This document shows positions 15,797-22,845 of a stretch of DNA of 38,035 nucleotides, piece by piece. Origin of the DNA: JAZLJD01 sp045617725. GTDB lineage: Bacteria; Bacillota; Clostridia; Lachnospirales; Lachnospiraceae. The notes under the pieces are model-generated. The model saw only the letters and a list, made by a program, of their open reading frames with translations. It ran no database searches and was not told the DNA's origin. The stretch covers positions 1-38,035 of the forward strand of contig JAZLJD010000004.1 in the NCBI GenBank assembly GCA_045617725.1, in the 5' to 3' direction. Position numbers and translations under genes: made by a program. How positions within the stretch are numbered: the first letter of the stretch is position 1; each line of letters begins with the position of its first letter.

Positions 15797-16100
15797 TTAT
15801 GTAAACCAACGAGCGCAATTCACATGCCCTTTGATACATTATGTAAACCAACAAGCGCTGCTCGCATGCTCTCTAGCGCATTATGTAAACCAGCAAGCAC
15901 CATTCACATGCTCTTTTGAATGTTATGTAAACCAACAAATGCCTCTACATACCATCCGCATGTTATGTAAACCAAAAAACACCAGCCACAACCAAACACA
16001 TTATGTAAACCAACAACCGCCACCCCACACACCCTTCCACACATTATATAAACCAACAAACACCAGCCACACAACCGTGGCACATTATGTAAAACATCAA
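15797..16100. repeat. ~42-bp interspersed array of TTATGTAAACC
   Basis: The core TTATGTAAACCAACAA begins at 15797, 15839, 15881, 15923, 15963, 16001, 16044 and 16085 (spacing 42, 42, 42, 40, 38, 43, 41). Cores are conserved for 11-17 bases while the ~25-base spacers differ, becoming C/A-rich towards the right. The last two cores are degenerate (TTATATAAACC, TTATGTAAAAC). Confidence 0.92.
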
Positions 16101-16270
16101 ACAACACCATCCCCCACTTCCGCTCCCCATGGACAAACGGTAACATTTCCATATAATTAAGAAAGGAATCCTTTATTTTAGGCACATAGAGCAGATGTTA
16201 ATTTGCGTTGCTGGCAGCGCCTGCAGTTTCTTTGGTAGGATAAGGCCACCAAGGCAAAGGAGGAAAAAAT

Positions 16271-16912
16271 ATGCTTGGAGAGAATATTAGTAAGCTTCGT
16301 AAGAAGAAAGGTTTATCACAGGAAACACTGGCACAGTATTTGAATGTGGTAAGACAGACAATTTCGAAATGGGAGAAAGGACTTTCCGTCCCGGACGCAG
16401 AAATGCTGAATTCAATCGCAGAGGTCTTAGAGGTCCCTGTCAGCACACTGCTGGGCAGCACGATTGAGGATGAGGAGAAGCCTGCAGGGGCCGGAATAGA
16501 GGAGGTAGCCAAGCAACTCGCAATCCTGAATGAACAGCTGGCACTCAGGTCGCAAAGACGCAGGCACATTTGGAAGAAGGTACTGCTGGGTATCCTGATT
16601 GCATTTGTTGGTTTGGCGATAGTATGGGGAACCTGTTTTTTCCTGTTTCGCGTACAGCCCGGACGGAATGCGATTATGACGACAAAAACCATCGCTTGCA
16701 CGCTGAACGGCGAGGAGTATTCGTACACCGTCGTATATGATGAGAATTTTCGCCTCCATGAATCAGGCGGAGATGGGTTTATTGCAAATCATGTGCCGGT
16801 AGAGCAATACACGGATGCCAACGTGCTTCTTGCCCAGATTGAGGATTATTTCAAGGATCATGGCGGCACATTCGCGGTTGTGGGGGAATCGGTGCAACAG
16901 CCCAATCGTTAA
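16271..16912 (+). CDS. XRE-family regulator with a membrane anchor
   Basis: A 213-residue protein. An N-terminal Cro/C1-type helix-turn-helix (about residues 5-60; LGENISKLRKKKGLSQETLA, then VVRQTISKWEKG) is followed by a linker (65-95), a basic patch RSQRRRHIWKK, one membrane segment (about 100-121) and a ~90-residue extracytoplasmic region. This layout, a DNA-binding domain tethered to the membrane, is common in Firmicutes, often near efflux or stress genes. The SD AGGAGG lies seven bases before the ATG. It faces the minisatellite spacer and may bind there (speculative). Its target is unknown. Confidence 0.88.
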   Translation: MLGENISKLRKKKGLSQETLAQYLNVVRQTISKWEKGLSVPDAEMLNSIAEVLEVPVSTLLGSTIEDEEKPAGAGIEEVAKQLAILNEQLALRSQRRRHIWKKVLLGILIAFVGLAIVWGTCFFLFRVQPGRNAIMTTKTIACTLNGEEYSYTVVYDENFRLHESGGDGFIANHVPVEQYTDANVLLAQIEDYFKDHGGTFAVVGESVQQPNR

Positions 16913-17160
16913 GTGGCAAAAAACAAACTAAGCTCGGTTTACATAACACAACAGGAGCTGAATTACTACGAAGCGAAACACGATACGGACATCGATAACT
17001 GCGCCACGGCGCGGGTATTGATGCCCGGCATTGTGTTTTTTTCATATGCTCCGATGCCGGCCGCCCTGCATCACCGACCCGTCCACCCTTTTTAATAACT
17101 TCTTAAATATAGATTAGATAAAGTTTTCGTTTTGTGGTAATATAAAAAGGATGATAGTGT
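16913..17160 (+). other. Spacer with a relic of the GGTTTACATAA/CCGATG repeat family
   Basis: No convincing gene. GGTTTACATAAC (from 16937) and ACATCGATAACT followed by CTCCGATGCCGG repeat words from the arms of the 6359-7219 palindrome. A weak hairpin CGGGTA/TGCCCG (17012-17027) before a T-run at 17035-17042 may terminate the XRE gene. AT-rich sequence from 17097 with TAATAT at 17138 may hold the promoter for the NUDIX operon. A 60-codon frame at 16913 has no family resemblance. Confidence 0.5.
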
Positions 17161-17266
17161 GAAAAATGCAGGCATTTTTCACGCGACACTTTGTGTCGCA
17201 ATCCGTAGCAGCTTCGCTGCAATGCAGTGAAGGGCTAAATATACCGGATTGCGAAATGCGGGGATT
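17155..17266 (+). repeat. 112-bp structured repeat, copy R5, upstream of the NUDIX gene
   Basis: Full copy with a one-base-shorter first loop (GAAAAATGCAGGCATTTTTC), which shifts the mini-frame. The inner stem is CTGCAATGCAG, a double change relative to CTGTAATACAG that keeps pairing. The flank before it (AAGGATGATAGT then GTG) resembles the repeat's own 3' end. Here the repeat end (GGGGAT) is 20 bases or more from the gene start, so it is not the direct ribosome binding site. Confidence 0.95.
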
Positions 17267-17287
17267 TATATAGGACAGATCAAATAG

Positions 17288-17857
17288 ATGAAGGCTGATG
17301 AAACGGATGAAAGATTAAAATGGAAGCTTGAGGGCACGGAGAACCTTTTGCATACGAGGGTGTTCGAGGTGCTTTCGCAGCACGAATGTGCCCATGACGG
17401 AACGAGGGGCGAGTATATCGCTCTGGATGCTGCGGACTGGGTGATCGTTATCCCGGTGATTGGCGACAGCTTCCTGATGGAGAGACAGTTTAGGCATGCG
17501 TCCCTGTCCCTAAGTTGTGAATTCCCGGGTGGCGTTGCAGGAAGGACGGAGGATCCGGAAGCAGCGGCGCGACGTGAGCTTTTGGAGGAAACCGGCTACC
17601 GTGTCGGCAGGATGACGAAGCTTGCAGAGATTAATCCAAACCCCGCTTTATTTAAGAACCGTTTGCACATTTTCCTTGCGGAGGACCTTGTCTCGGAGGG
17701 AACGCAGAACCTGGATGCGGACGAATTCCTTGAGTATTTCCTTATGAATCGGGATGAAGTCATAAATTCCTTCGGAACCGGTGAGTTTCAGCATGGACTC
17801 ATGGCAACGGCTTTGGCATTCTATCTGATCGAAATGAAGAGGAGAGGTACACACTGA
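17288..17857 (+). CDS. NUDIX hydrolase (ADP-ribose pyrophosphatase-like)
   Basis: A 189-residue cytoplasmic protein with a perfect Nudix box, G-x5-E-x7-R-E-x2-E-E-x-G, in GVAGRTEDPEAAARRELLEE followed by TGYRV (about residues 78-102). It should hydrolyse a nucleoside diphosphate linked to another group; the surrounding PGGVAGRTEDP and ETGY are usual in ADP-ribose/sugar-nucleotide types. The first in-frame ATG is used; the nearest purine-rich sequence (TAGGA) is 13 bases upstream, so the ribosome binding site is weak. Its TGA stop overlaps the kinase ATG by one base (TGATG), which suggests translational coupling with the sensor kinase. Confidence 0.92.
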   Translation: MKADETDERLKWKLEGTENLLHTRVFEVLSQHECAHDGTRGEYIALDAADWVIVIPVIGDSFLMERQFRHASLSLSCEFPGGVAGRTEDPEAAARRELLEETGYRVGRMTKLAEINPNPALFKNRLHIFLAEDLVSEGTQNLDADEFLEYFLMNRDEVINSFGTGEFQHGLMATALAFYLIEMKRRGTH

Positions 17858-19107
17858 TGTGGTATGTGCTTGATTATTTATCAGAGAATTTCGTAACACT
17901 GTTTCTGATTATCGGCATGTTTCTGATTCTGATCAGTAACTCGGAAATCGGCAAGGCGAGTACAAAGTATATCTACATTCTGCTGGCCGCGGTTTTGACC
18001 CTGACCATCACGGATTATATTGAGATGCAACTGGCATTGCTGCCGTATGTGACGTTTTGGCGCCTGCTTCTGTCGGTCATCGGATATTGCATAAGGCCTT
18101 CATTTGCGATGCTTCTGGTTGGAATGGCAGCCCACGAGAAGCGGTTTAAGTATTTGCTTTACATACCGGAAATCATTAATATACTGTGTTATCTGACCGC
18201 GTTCTTCTCACCGCTTACGTTTTATTTCGCAGAAGACAATGCATTCCAACGCGGGCCACTCGGATATACGGTGCATATAATCGGTTTCTTCTATATAGTA
18301 GTACTGTTTGTTTATTCCGTGATGGTACTTCGTGTGGACAAAAAGTCCGATGGCATGATTTTACTTTTTTGCGCCATTATGTGTGTGGCGGCAACCATCA
18401 TCGAGACGATTACCACAGCCAAAGGAATTTTGTGCTGTTCCACGATTATCAGCGCGATTTTCTACTATTTGTTCCTGCATATCCAGACGAGCACGCGGGA
18501 GAGTATTCGGAAGGATGCACTTCTTACCGAGCAGCGTACGCAGCTGATGATTTCGCAGATTCAGCCCCACTTTTTGTATAATACGCTGGCGACGATTAAG
18601 AGCCTGTGTCATTCCAATCCGAATCTGGCGGCGGAGACCGTTGAGAATTTCTCAGATTATCTGCGGGAAAACATGAGCAATATGGGCAATATCAGCCCGA
18701 TTCCCTTTGCCAAGGAGCTGCAGCACACCAAGACGTACGCGGAAATTGAGATGCTCAGATTTCCGTTTATCGAGGTTCGCTACGACATAAAGGATGAGGA
18801 TTTCACGATTCCTTCGCTGACCGTACAGCCCATGGTGGAGAATGCGATACGCCACGGAGTTCGAATTCGTGACCACGGAATCGTGGAAGTTCGTACGTAC
18901 CGGACGGAGGATGCACACGTAATCGAGATAGAGGATAACGGTTGCGGATTTGTTATTGGCGGAGCCCCGGAAGGAAAAGGTGCTCATATAGGTCTAAAGA
19001 ATGTGTGCGAACGTGTCGAAAGAATGGTGGGAGGAACGATGCATATCGAAAGTACTCTTGACGTAGGCACAAAAATAACATTTACTATACCCGTGATTGG
19101 AGAATAA
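17857..19107 (+). CDS. LytS/YehU-type sensor histidine kinase
   Basis: A 416-residue kinase: about six membrane segments (residues 10-208), then a His_kinase (PF06580-like) domain with the phosphoacceptor His238 in QIQPHFLYNTLA, and an HATPase domain with the N box PMVENAIRHG (Asn329) and G boxes DNGCGF and GKGAHIGLKN. The short periplasm-free sensor region suggests sensing in or at the membrane. It is coupled to NUDIX by a one-base overlap and followed four bases later by the response regulator, so it is a clear two-component pair. The signal is unknown. Confidence 0.93.
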   Translation: MWYVLDYLSENFVTLFLIIGMFLILISNSEIGKASTKYIYILLAAVLTLTITDYIEMQLALLPYVTFWRLLLSVIGYCIRPSFAMLLVGMAAHEKRFKYLLYIPEIINILCYLTAFFSPLTFYFAEDNAFQRGPLGYTVHIIGFFYIVVLFVYSVMVLRVDKKSDGMILLFCAIMCVAATIIETITTAKGILCCSTIISAIFYYLFLHIQTSTRESIRKDALLTEQRTQLMISQIQPHFLYNTLATIKSLCHSNPNLAAETVENFSDYLRENMSNMGNISPIPFAKELQHTKTYAEIEMLRFPFIEVRYDIKDEDFTIPSLTVQPMVENAIRHGVRIRDHGIVEVRTYRTEDAHVIEIEDNGCGFVIGGAPEGKGAHIGLKNVCERVERMVGGTMHIESTLDVGTKITFTIPVIGE

Positions 19108-19111
19108 GGTA

Positions 19112-19477
19112 ATGAACGTTTTGATTGTTGATGATGAACAACTTGTATTGGCTGACATGGTTGAGATGCTCGAGAATATCAAGCTGGTCGAGGAAATTCG
19201 CAGTTTTTCAAAATCGAGGGAGGCACTGGCATACGCGCTCGAGAACGACGTGGATGTTGCCATCCTGGACATCGATATGCCGGGAATCAACGGGCTTGAC
19301 CTGGCACATGAGATTCTGAAGGCTCACCCGAAGTCAGATGTGATTTTCTCTACGGGCTTTGGCGAGTTCGCACTGGATGCATATCGGGTGAAGGCGTCCG
19401 GTTACCTTATGAAACCGATTAAAAAGACGAAACTGGAAGCGGAGCTCGAGCACATTAAGGAGCTGCGCCAAAAATAA
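19112..19477 (+). CDS. Single-domain response regulator (no output domain)
   Basis: A 121-residue CheY-like receiver: DDE at positions 8-9, phospho-acceptor Asp53 in AILDIDMPG, Thr/Ser in IFSTGFG and Lys in YLMKPIKK. LytS-type kinases normally pair with regulators carrying a LytTR or AraC output domain. Here the reading frame ends with LRQK soon after the receiver and no LytTR-like sequence follows in any frame before the MATE gene. The start is the ATG at 19112 (AAGG just upstream); a TTG five codons earlier is rejected because it overlaps the kinase stop. A hairpin GCCGTC/GACGGC (19483-19504) follows without a T-run. Confidence 0.88.
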   Translation: MNVLIVDDEQLVLADMVEMLENIKLVEEIRSFSKSREALAYALENDVDVAILDIDMPGINGLDLAHEILKAHPKSDVIFSTGFGEFALDAYRVKASGYLMKPIKKTKLEAELEHIKELRQK

Positions 19478-19532
19478 TAAGTGCCGTCCTGAAGCTTTGA
19501 CGGCTTAATAAGTTCGGAGTGTATTAATTCAA

Positions 19533-20945
19533 ATGAGTTTGAAAAAGAAATATATAGGCAGTCGCGAGTTTTACGGGTATGTCATAAAGCTTGTGCTGCC
19601 TATGATTTTGCAGAATGTTATAACAAATCTGGTCAACATGCTGGACAATATCATGATTGGAAGAGTCGGCACGCTGCAGATGGACGGTGTTTCCATCGCC
19701 AATCAATTCATCTTCATATTTAATCTGAGTATATTCGGAGCCCTGTCGGGCCCCGGTATTTTTGGTGCACAGTTCTACGGAAAGGGCGATCACGAGGGAC
19801 AGAAGTACACGTTCCGCTTCCGACTGATTGTGTCGGTTCTGCTGCTTGCCGTGGGAATTGCCATCTTTACCATCTTCGAGGAACCACTCATTAATCTTTA
19901 CATCAATGCGGAGGATACGCCGCAGGAAGCCCTTGAAACACTGGGCTACGGTGTGACCTACCTTCGAATCATGCGGTTCGGCCTGATTCCTTTTGCTATC
20001 GGCCAGGCTTATTCCAGCGTGGTGCGAGAGTGTGGTGAGACGAAGGTACCCATGTACGCGTCGCTGGCTGCCATCGGAGTCAACCTTGTTCTGGATTACG
20101 GCTTGATTTTTGGCCGCCTGGGACTGCCTGAGATGGGCGTTGCGGGTGCGGCGCTTGCGACGGTGGTTGCCAAGGTGATCGAGGCCTTCATTGTGATTGT
20201 GTGGGCGCATCGGCATAAGGAGAGAAATCGCTATATTATCGGGCTTTTCAAGGGCTTTAAGATTCCTCTTGACCTGACCGGCAAGATGATTGTGAAGGGC
20301 TTCCCCCTTCTCATGAATGAATTTTTGTGGTCCTCCGGCATGTCGATTATCGCGCAGGCATACTCGCTGCGAGGTCTGGATGTCGTGGCTGCGAGAAACA
20401 TCGCAGGGACATTAACAAACCTGTACAACGTATTTTTTATCCAAATGGGCGCCTGCACGGCGATTATTCTGGGCCAGGAGCTCGGTGCCGGCAAGCTGCT
20501 TAAGGCCAAAGAGGATTCGAACAAGCTGTTGTTCTTCTCCGTGGCAATGTCCGCGGTGCTGGGGCTTTTGATGCTCCCCGTGGCGAAGTATTTCCCGATG
20601 ATTTACAACACATCCGACGAAATCAAGGCGCTTGCGACGAGCCTTCTTCTGCTGCAGGCTTTTGCAATGCCGATTTGGGCGTACACGAACAGCTCTTACT
20701 TTATCATTCGCTCGGGCGGCAGGACCGGAATTACCTTCCTGTTTGATTTCGTGTTTACCTGGGTGGTAATGATTCCGCTGGCCGTGTGTCTGTCCCGTTT
20801 CACGGATATGGAGTTTAAGCAGATTTTCATGATTGTAACGTATTCGGAGTTCTTTAAGTGCATCATCGGCTACTTCATGGTGCATTCCAATATGTGGGTA
20901 CGTAATATAGTGGGGACGGGGGGTTGTGACACATTAAAGTGCTAA
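19533..20945 (+). CDS. MATE family efflux transporter (2)
   Basis: A 470-residue MATE transporter with about 12 membrane segments; MILQNVITNLVNMLDNIMIG near the N-terminus is the typical first repeat. It lies 55 nt after the response regulator and may be the target of the two-component system, or part of the same transcript. The last ~10 residues (GTGGCDTLKC) are encoded inside the GGGGACG inverted repeat, so the C-terminus after HSNMWVRNIV is repeat-derived, as in the GH127-type and CotH genes. Confidence 0.9.
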   Translation: MSLKKKYIGSREFYGYVIKLVLPMILQNVITNLVNMLDNIMIGRVGTLQMDGVSIANQFIFIFNLSIFGALSGPGIFGAQFYGKGDHEGQKYTFRFRLIVSVLLLAVGIAIFTIFEEPLINLYINAEDTPQEALETLGYGVTYLRIMRFGLIPFAIGQAYSSVVRECGETKVPMYASLAAIGVNLVLDYGLIFGRLGLPEMGVAGAALATVVAKVIEAFIVIVWAHRHKERNRYIIGLFKGFKIPLDLTGKMIVKGFPLLMNEFLWSSGMSIIAQAYSLRGLDVVAARNIAGTLTNLYNVFFIQMGACTAIILGQELGAGKLLKAKEDSNKLLFFSVAMSAVLGLLMLPVAKYFPMIYNTSDEIKALATSLLLLQAFAMPIWAYTNSSYFIIRSGGRTGITFLFDFVFTWVVMIPLAVCLSRFTDMEFKQIFMIVTYSEFFKCIIGYFMVHSNMWVRNIVGTGGCDTLKC

Positions 20946-21036
20946 AGCGCCGCCCACTCACAAATTATATAAAGGAACCGGGGATATACGGCGGTGCTTT
21001 AACACTTTAATGTGTCAGAAACCCCCGTCCCCACTA
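20908..21036. repeat. GGGGACG inverted repeat, copy IR1
   Basis: A 129-bp palindrome: TAGTGGGGACGGGGGGTTGTG, then ACACATTAAAGTGCTAAAGC and CGCC, pairs with the reverse complement ending ACCCCCGTCCCCACTA. The middle holds CTCACAAATTATATAAA and CCGGGGATATACGG. It contains the stop codon of MATE 2 and ends two bases before the CotH start codon. Confidence 0.93.
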
Positions 21037-21038
21037 GC

Positions 21039-22727
21039 ATGCGACGACAAATCACAACAATCCTAATGTGCATATTGGCCGGACTTCTTCTGGCGGGCTG
21101 CGGCTCACAGGGGATAAAGAAAACCGGTGTCTTTGCGAGCAAAGAAGAAAATGTCACGATGACCCTTACGTTTTTTGAGGACGGAAGCTATGAATTCTCA
21201 AGCAGCGAGGCCATCTTCGACAAGGAGCAGACGCTGTGGATCGACTATCCCGAAGGAACCACGGTGTATTATTCTCTGGACGGTTCAGTGCCTACCAACC
21301 ACAGCACGAAATATTCAGGGCCCATCGGCTTAGGGCTTAAGCAGGGGGCTATCCCCGATGCGTATGCGTTTCGGTTTGTGTGCATCCTGGAGGATGGAAG
21401 TACTTCACAGGTGGCATCCAAAACATTCTTTGTGGAGAAGGATGCAGGGACACGTTTTACGGTACCCGTTGTCTCCATCATCATGCCTCCGAGCGATTAC
21501 GGGACCGGCAAGGGCGGTATGATGTCGGAGGAGATGATTTACGAAAGAGGCCGCGACAGTGAGTATGCATGCCACATCGAAGCGTACGATGCAGACGGAA
21601 CGATGCTTTTTTGCCAAAACGGAGGCATCCGTGTGGCCGGAAATCACTCCCGCACCTTCCCCATCAAGTCCTTCAGCATTTACGCACGCAAAAGCTATGA
21701 CGAAGAACACAAGAATTTCAAAACGGATATATTCCGGTCGGAAAAATTAAACGGTGAGGATGGTTATGTGGATTCCTACGACAAGCTGCGGCTCCGCTGC
21801 GGCGGAAACGATTCGCAGTTCACCTTCATAAAGGATGAATTGTCGCAGGACCTGGCTCGTCAGGCGGGCTTTGACTTCTACGAAAACTGCATTCCCGCGG
21901 GTCTTTACATAAACGGCGAGTATTACTGCTACACGAATATACACGAAAGCTACACCGACAAATACTTCTCGGGAAAGCTCGGAAAGCACGAGGGCGAGTT
22001 CATCACGATGGACGGCAGGGATGCCACCATGATGGATGTATTGCCCGAAGAGAATATGGATGAATATGTGGCCAAAAACGATTTCGACCAAAAGATGGCA
22101 TACTTTTTGGCACTGGATTATAAAAAGGATTCCTCATACGACGAGCTGAACCGGTATTTCGACGTACAAAATTACCTGGATTATTTCGCATTTAACATAG
22201 TAATCGGAAACGGCGACTGGCCGAATAACAATGTCATGTACTTCCGCTACGAGCCGGGAGAGGATGGCAGTTACGGCACGGGATATTACGATGGACGCTG
22301 GCGGTTCCTGGTGCACGATGCGGAATACACCTACAATTATGTGGGGTCGCTCGGAACCACCACCGCAAGATACAATGACCTTGCGGATCTTCTGAATCCG
22401 GAACATGAGCGATATGCACCGCTTTTTTCGGCACTTTGGGAGAATGAGAAGGCACGGACGTACTTCCTTGATAAAGCACGGGAGCTGAACGACCTTCTGA
22501 TGACGGAGGAGAATCTTATAGATACATATTCGCGGCTCCATGCGGCGCGCGAAACGGAACTTAATTACTTCTTTAAGTATGTCCGTAAGACCTTAAGATA
22601 CAAGAATCCGAATATCTGGTGCAGTGGTAGCACCTACAGCCGCTACGAGCGGGAAATGCTTGAGTTTTTTGCGGAGCGGCACGATGCAGTAGAAAAGTTT
22701 TTGGCTAATGGGGACGGGGGTTTCTGA
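21039..22727 (+). CDS. CotH-kinase family lipoprotein
   Basis: A 562-residue exported protein. The lipobox LLAGC puts the lipidated Cys at 21. A chitobiase-like beta domain follows (about 70-130; TVYYSLDGSVPTNHSTKYSG), then a CotH kinase domain (about 140-500) with FIKDELSQDLARQ, IVIGNGDWPNNNVMYFRY and WRFLVHDAEYTYN, the last in the place of the usual metal-binding DxD. CotH of Bacillus phosphorylates spore-coat proteins; surface CotH proteins in gut Firmicutes have no settled role. The start at 21039 has no Shine-Dalgarno because the upstream sequence is the arm of IR1. The C-terminal GDGGF and stop are encoded by IR2. The gene fills the space between IR1 and IR2 exactly. Confidence 0.87.
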   Translation: MRRQITTILMCILAGLLLAGCGSQGIKKTGVFASKEENVTMTLTFFEDGSYEFSSSEAIFDKEQTLWIDYPEGTTVYYSLDGSVPTNHSTKYSGPIGLGLKQGAIPDAYAFRFVCILEDGSTSQVASKTFFVEKDAGTRFTVPVVSIIMPPSDYGTGKGGMMSEEMIYERGRDSEYACHIEAYDADGTMLFCQNGGIRVAGNHSRTFPIKSFSIYARKSYDEEHKNFKTDIFRSEKLNGEDGYVDSYDKLRLRCGGNDSQFTFIKDELSQDLARQAGFDFYENCIPAGLYINGEYYCYTNIHESYTDKYFSGKLGKHEGEFITMDGRDATMMDVLPEENMDEYVAKNDFDQKMAYFLALDYKKDSSYDELNRYFDVQNYLDYFAFNIVIGNGDWPNNNVMYFRYEPGEDGSYGTGYYDGRWRFLVHDAEYTYNYVGSLGTTTARYNDLADLLNPEHERYAPLFSALWENEKARTYFLDKARELNDLLMTEENLIDTYSRLHAARETELNYFFKYVRKTLRYKNPNIWCSGSTYSRYEREMLEFFAERHDAVEKFLANGDGGF

Positions 22728-22834
22728 CACATTAAAGTGCTAAAGCACCGCCTCTCACAAATTAAATAAAAAAAACCGGGGATATACGGCGGCGCTTTAA
22801 CACTTTAATGTGTCACAACCCCCCGTCCCCATTA
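22707..22834. repeat. GGGGACG inverted repeat, copy IR2
   Basis: A 128-bp palindrome similar to IR1 with the middle in the same orientation (CTCACAAATTAAATAAAAAA, CCGGGGATATACGG). Its left arm reads GGGGGTTTCTGACAC and its right arm, reverse complemented, GGGGGGTTGTGACAC; in IR1 these two arm types are swapped. The outermost bases are TAATGGGG/CCCCATTA here and TAGTGGGG/CCCCACTA in IR1. It supplies the stop codon of CotH and ends just before the AGGAGG of the antiporter gene. Confidence 0.93.
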
Positions 22835-22845
22835 GGAGGAACAAC

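Noticed and set aside
15797..16100. CRISPR array
   Set aside because: The conserved core is only 11-17 bases, spacing is ~42 bp in total, spacers are low-complexity and no cas gene is present.
15783..16185. YVNQQ-repeat frame (plus) and GLHNV-repeat frame (minus) over the 42-bp array
   Set aside because: Spacing changes (40, 38, 43, 41) break the periodic frame and spacers are low-complexity C/A; no start signal.
16913..17095. A 60-codon frame directly after the XRE gene
   Set aside because: No family resemblance and no ribosome binding site; it overlaps repeat-family words and a weak terminator.
19478..19532. LytTR output domain lost by frameshift after the receiver gene
   Set aside because: Only 55 nt separate the receiver gene and the MATE gene, with a hairpin; there is no room for a hidden output domain.
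20908..22834. Insertion sequence or classical composite transposon around CotH
   Set aside because: No transposase or target-site duplication was found; the IRs are reported only as repeats.
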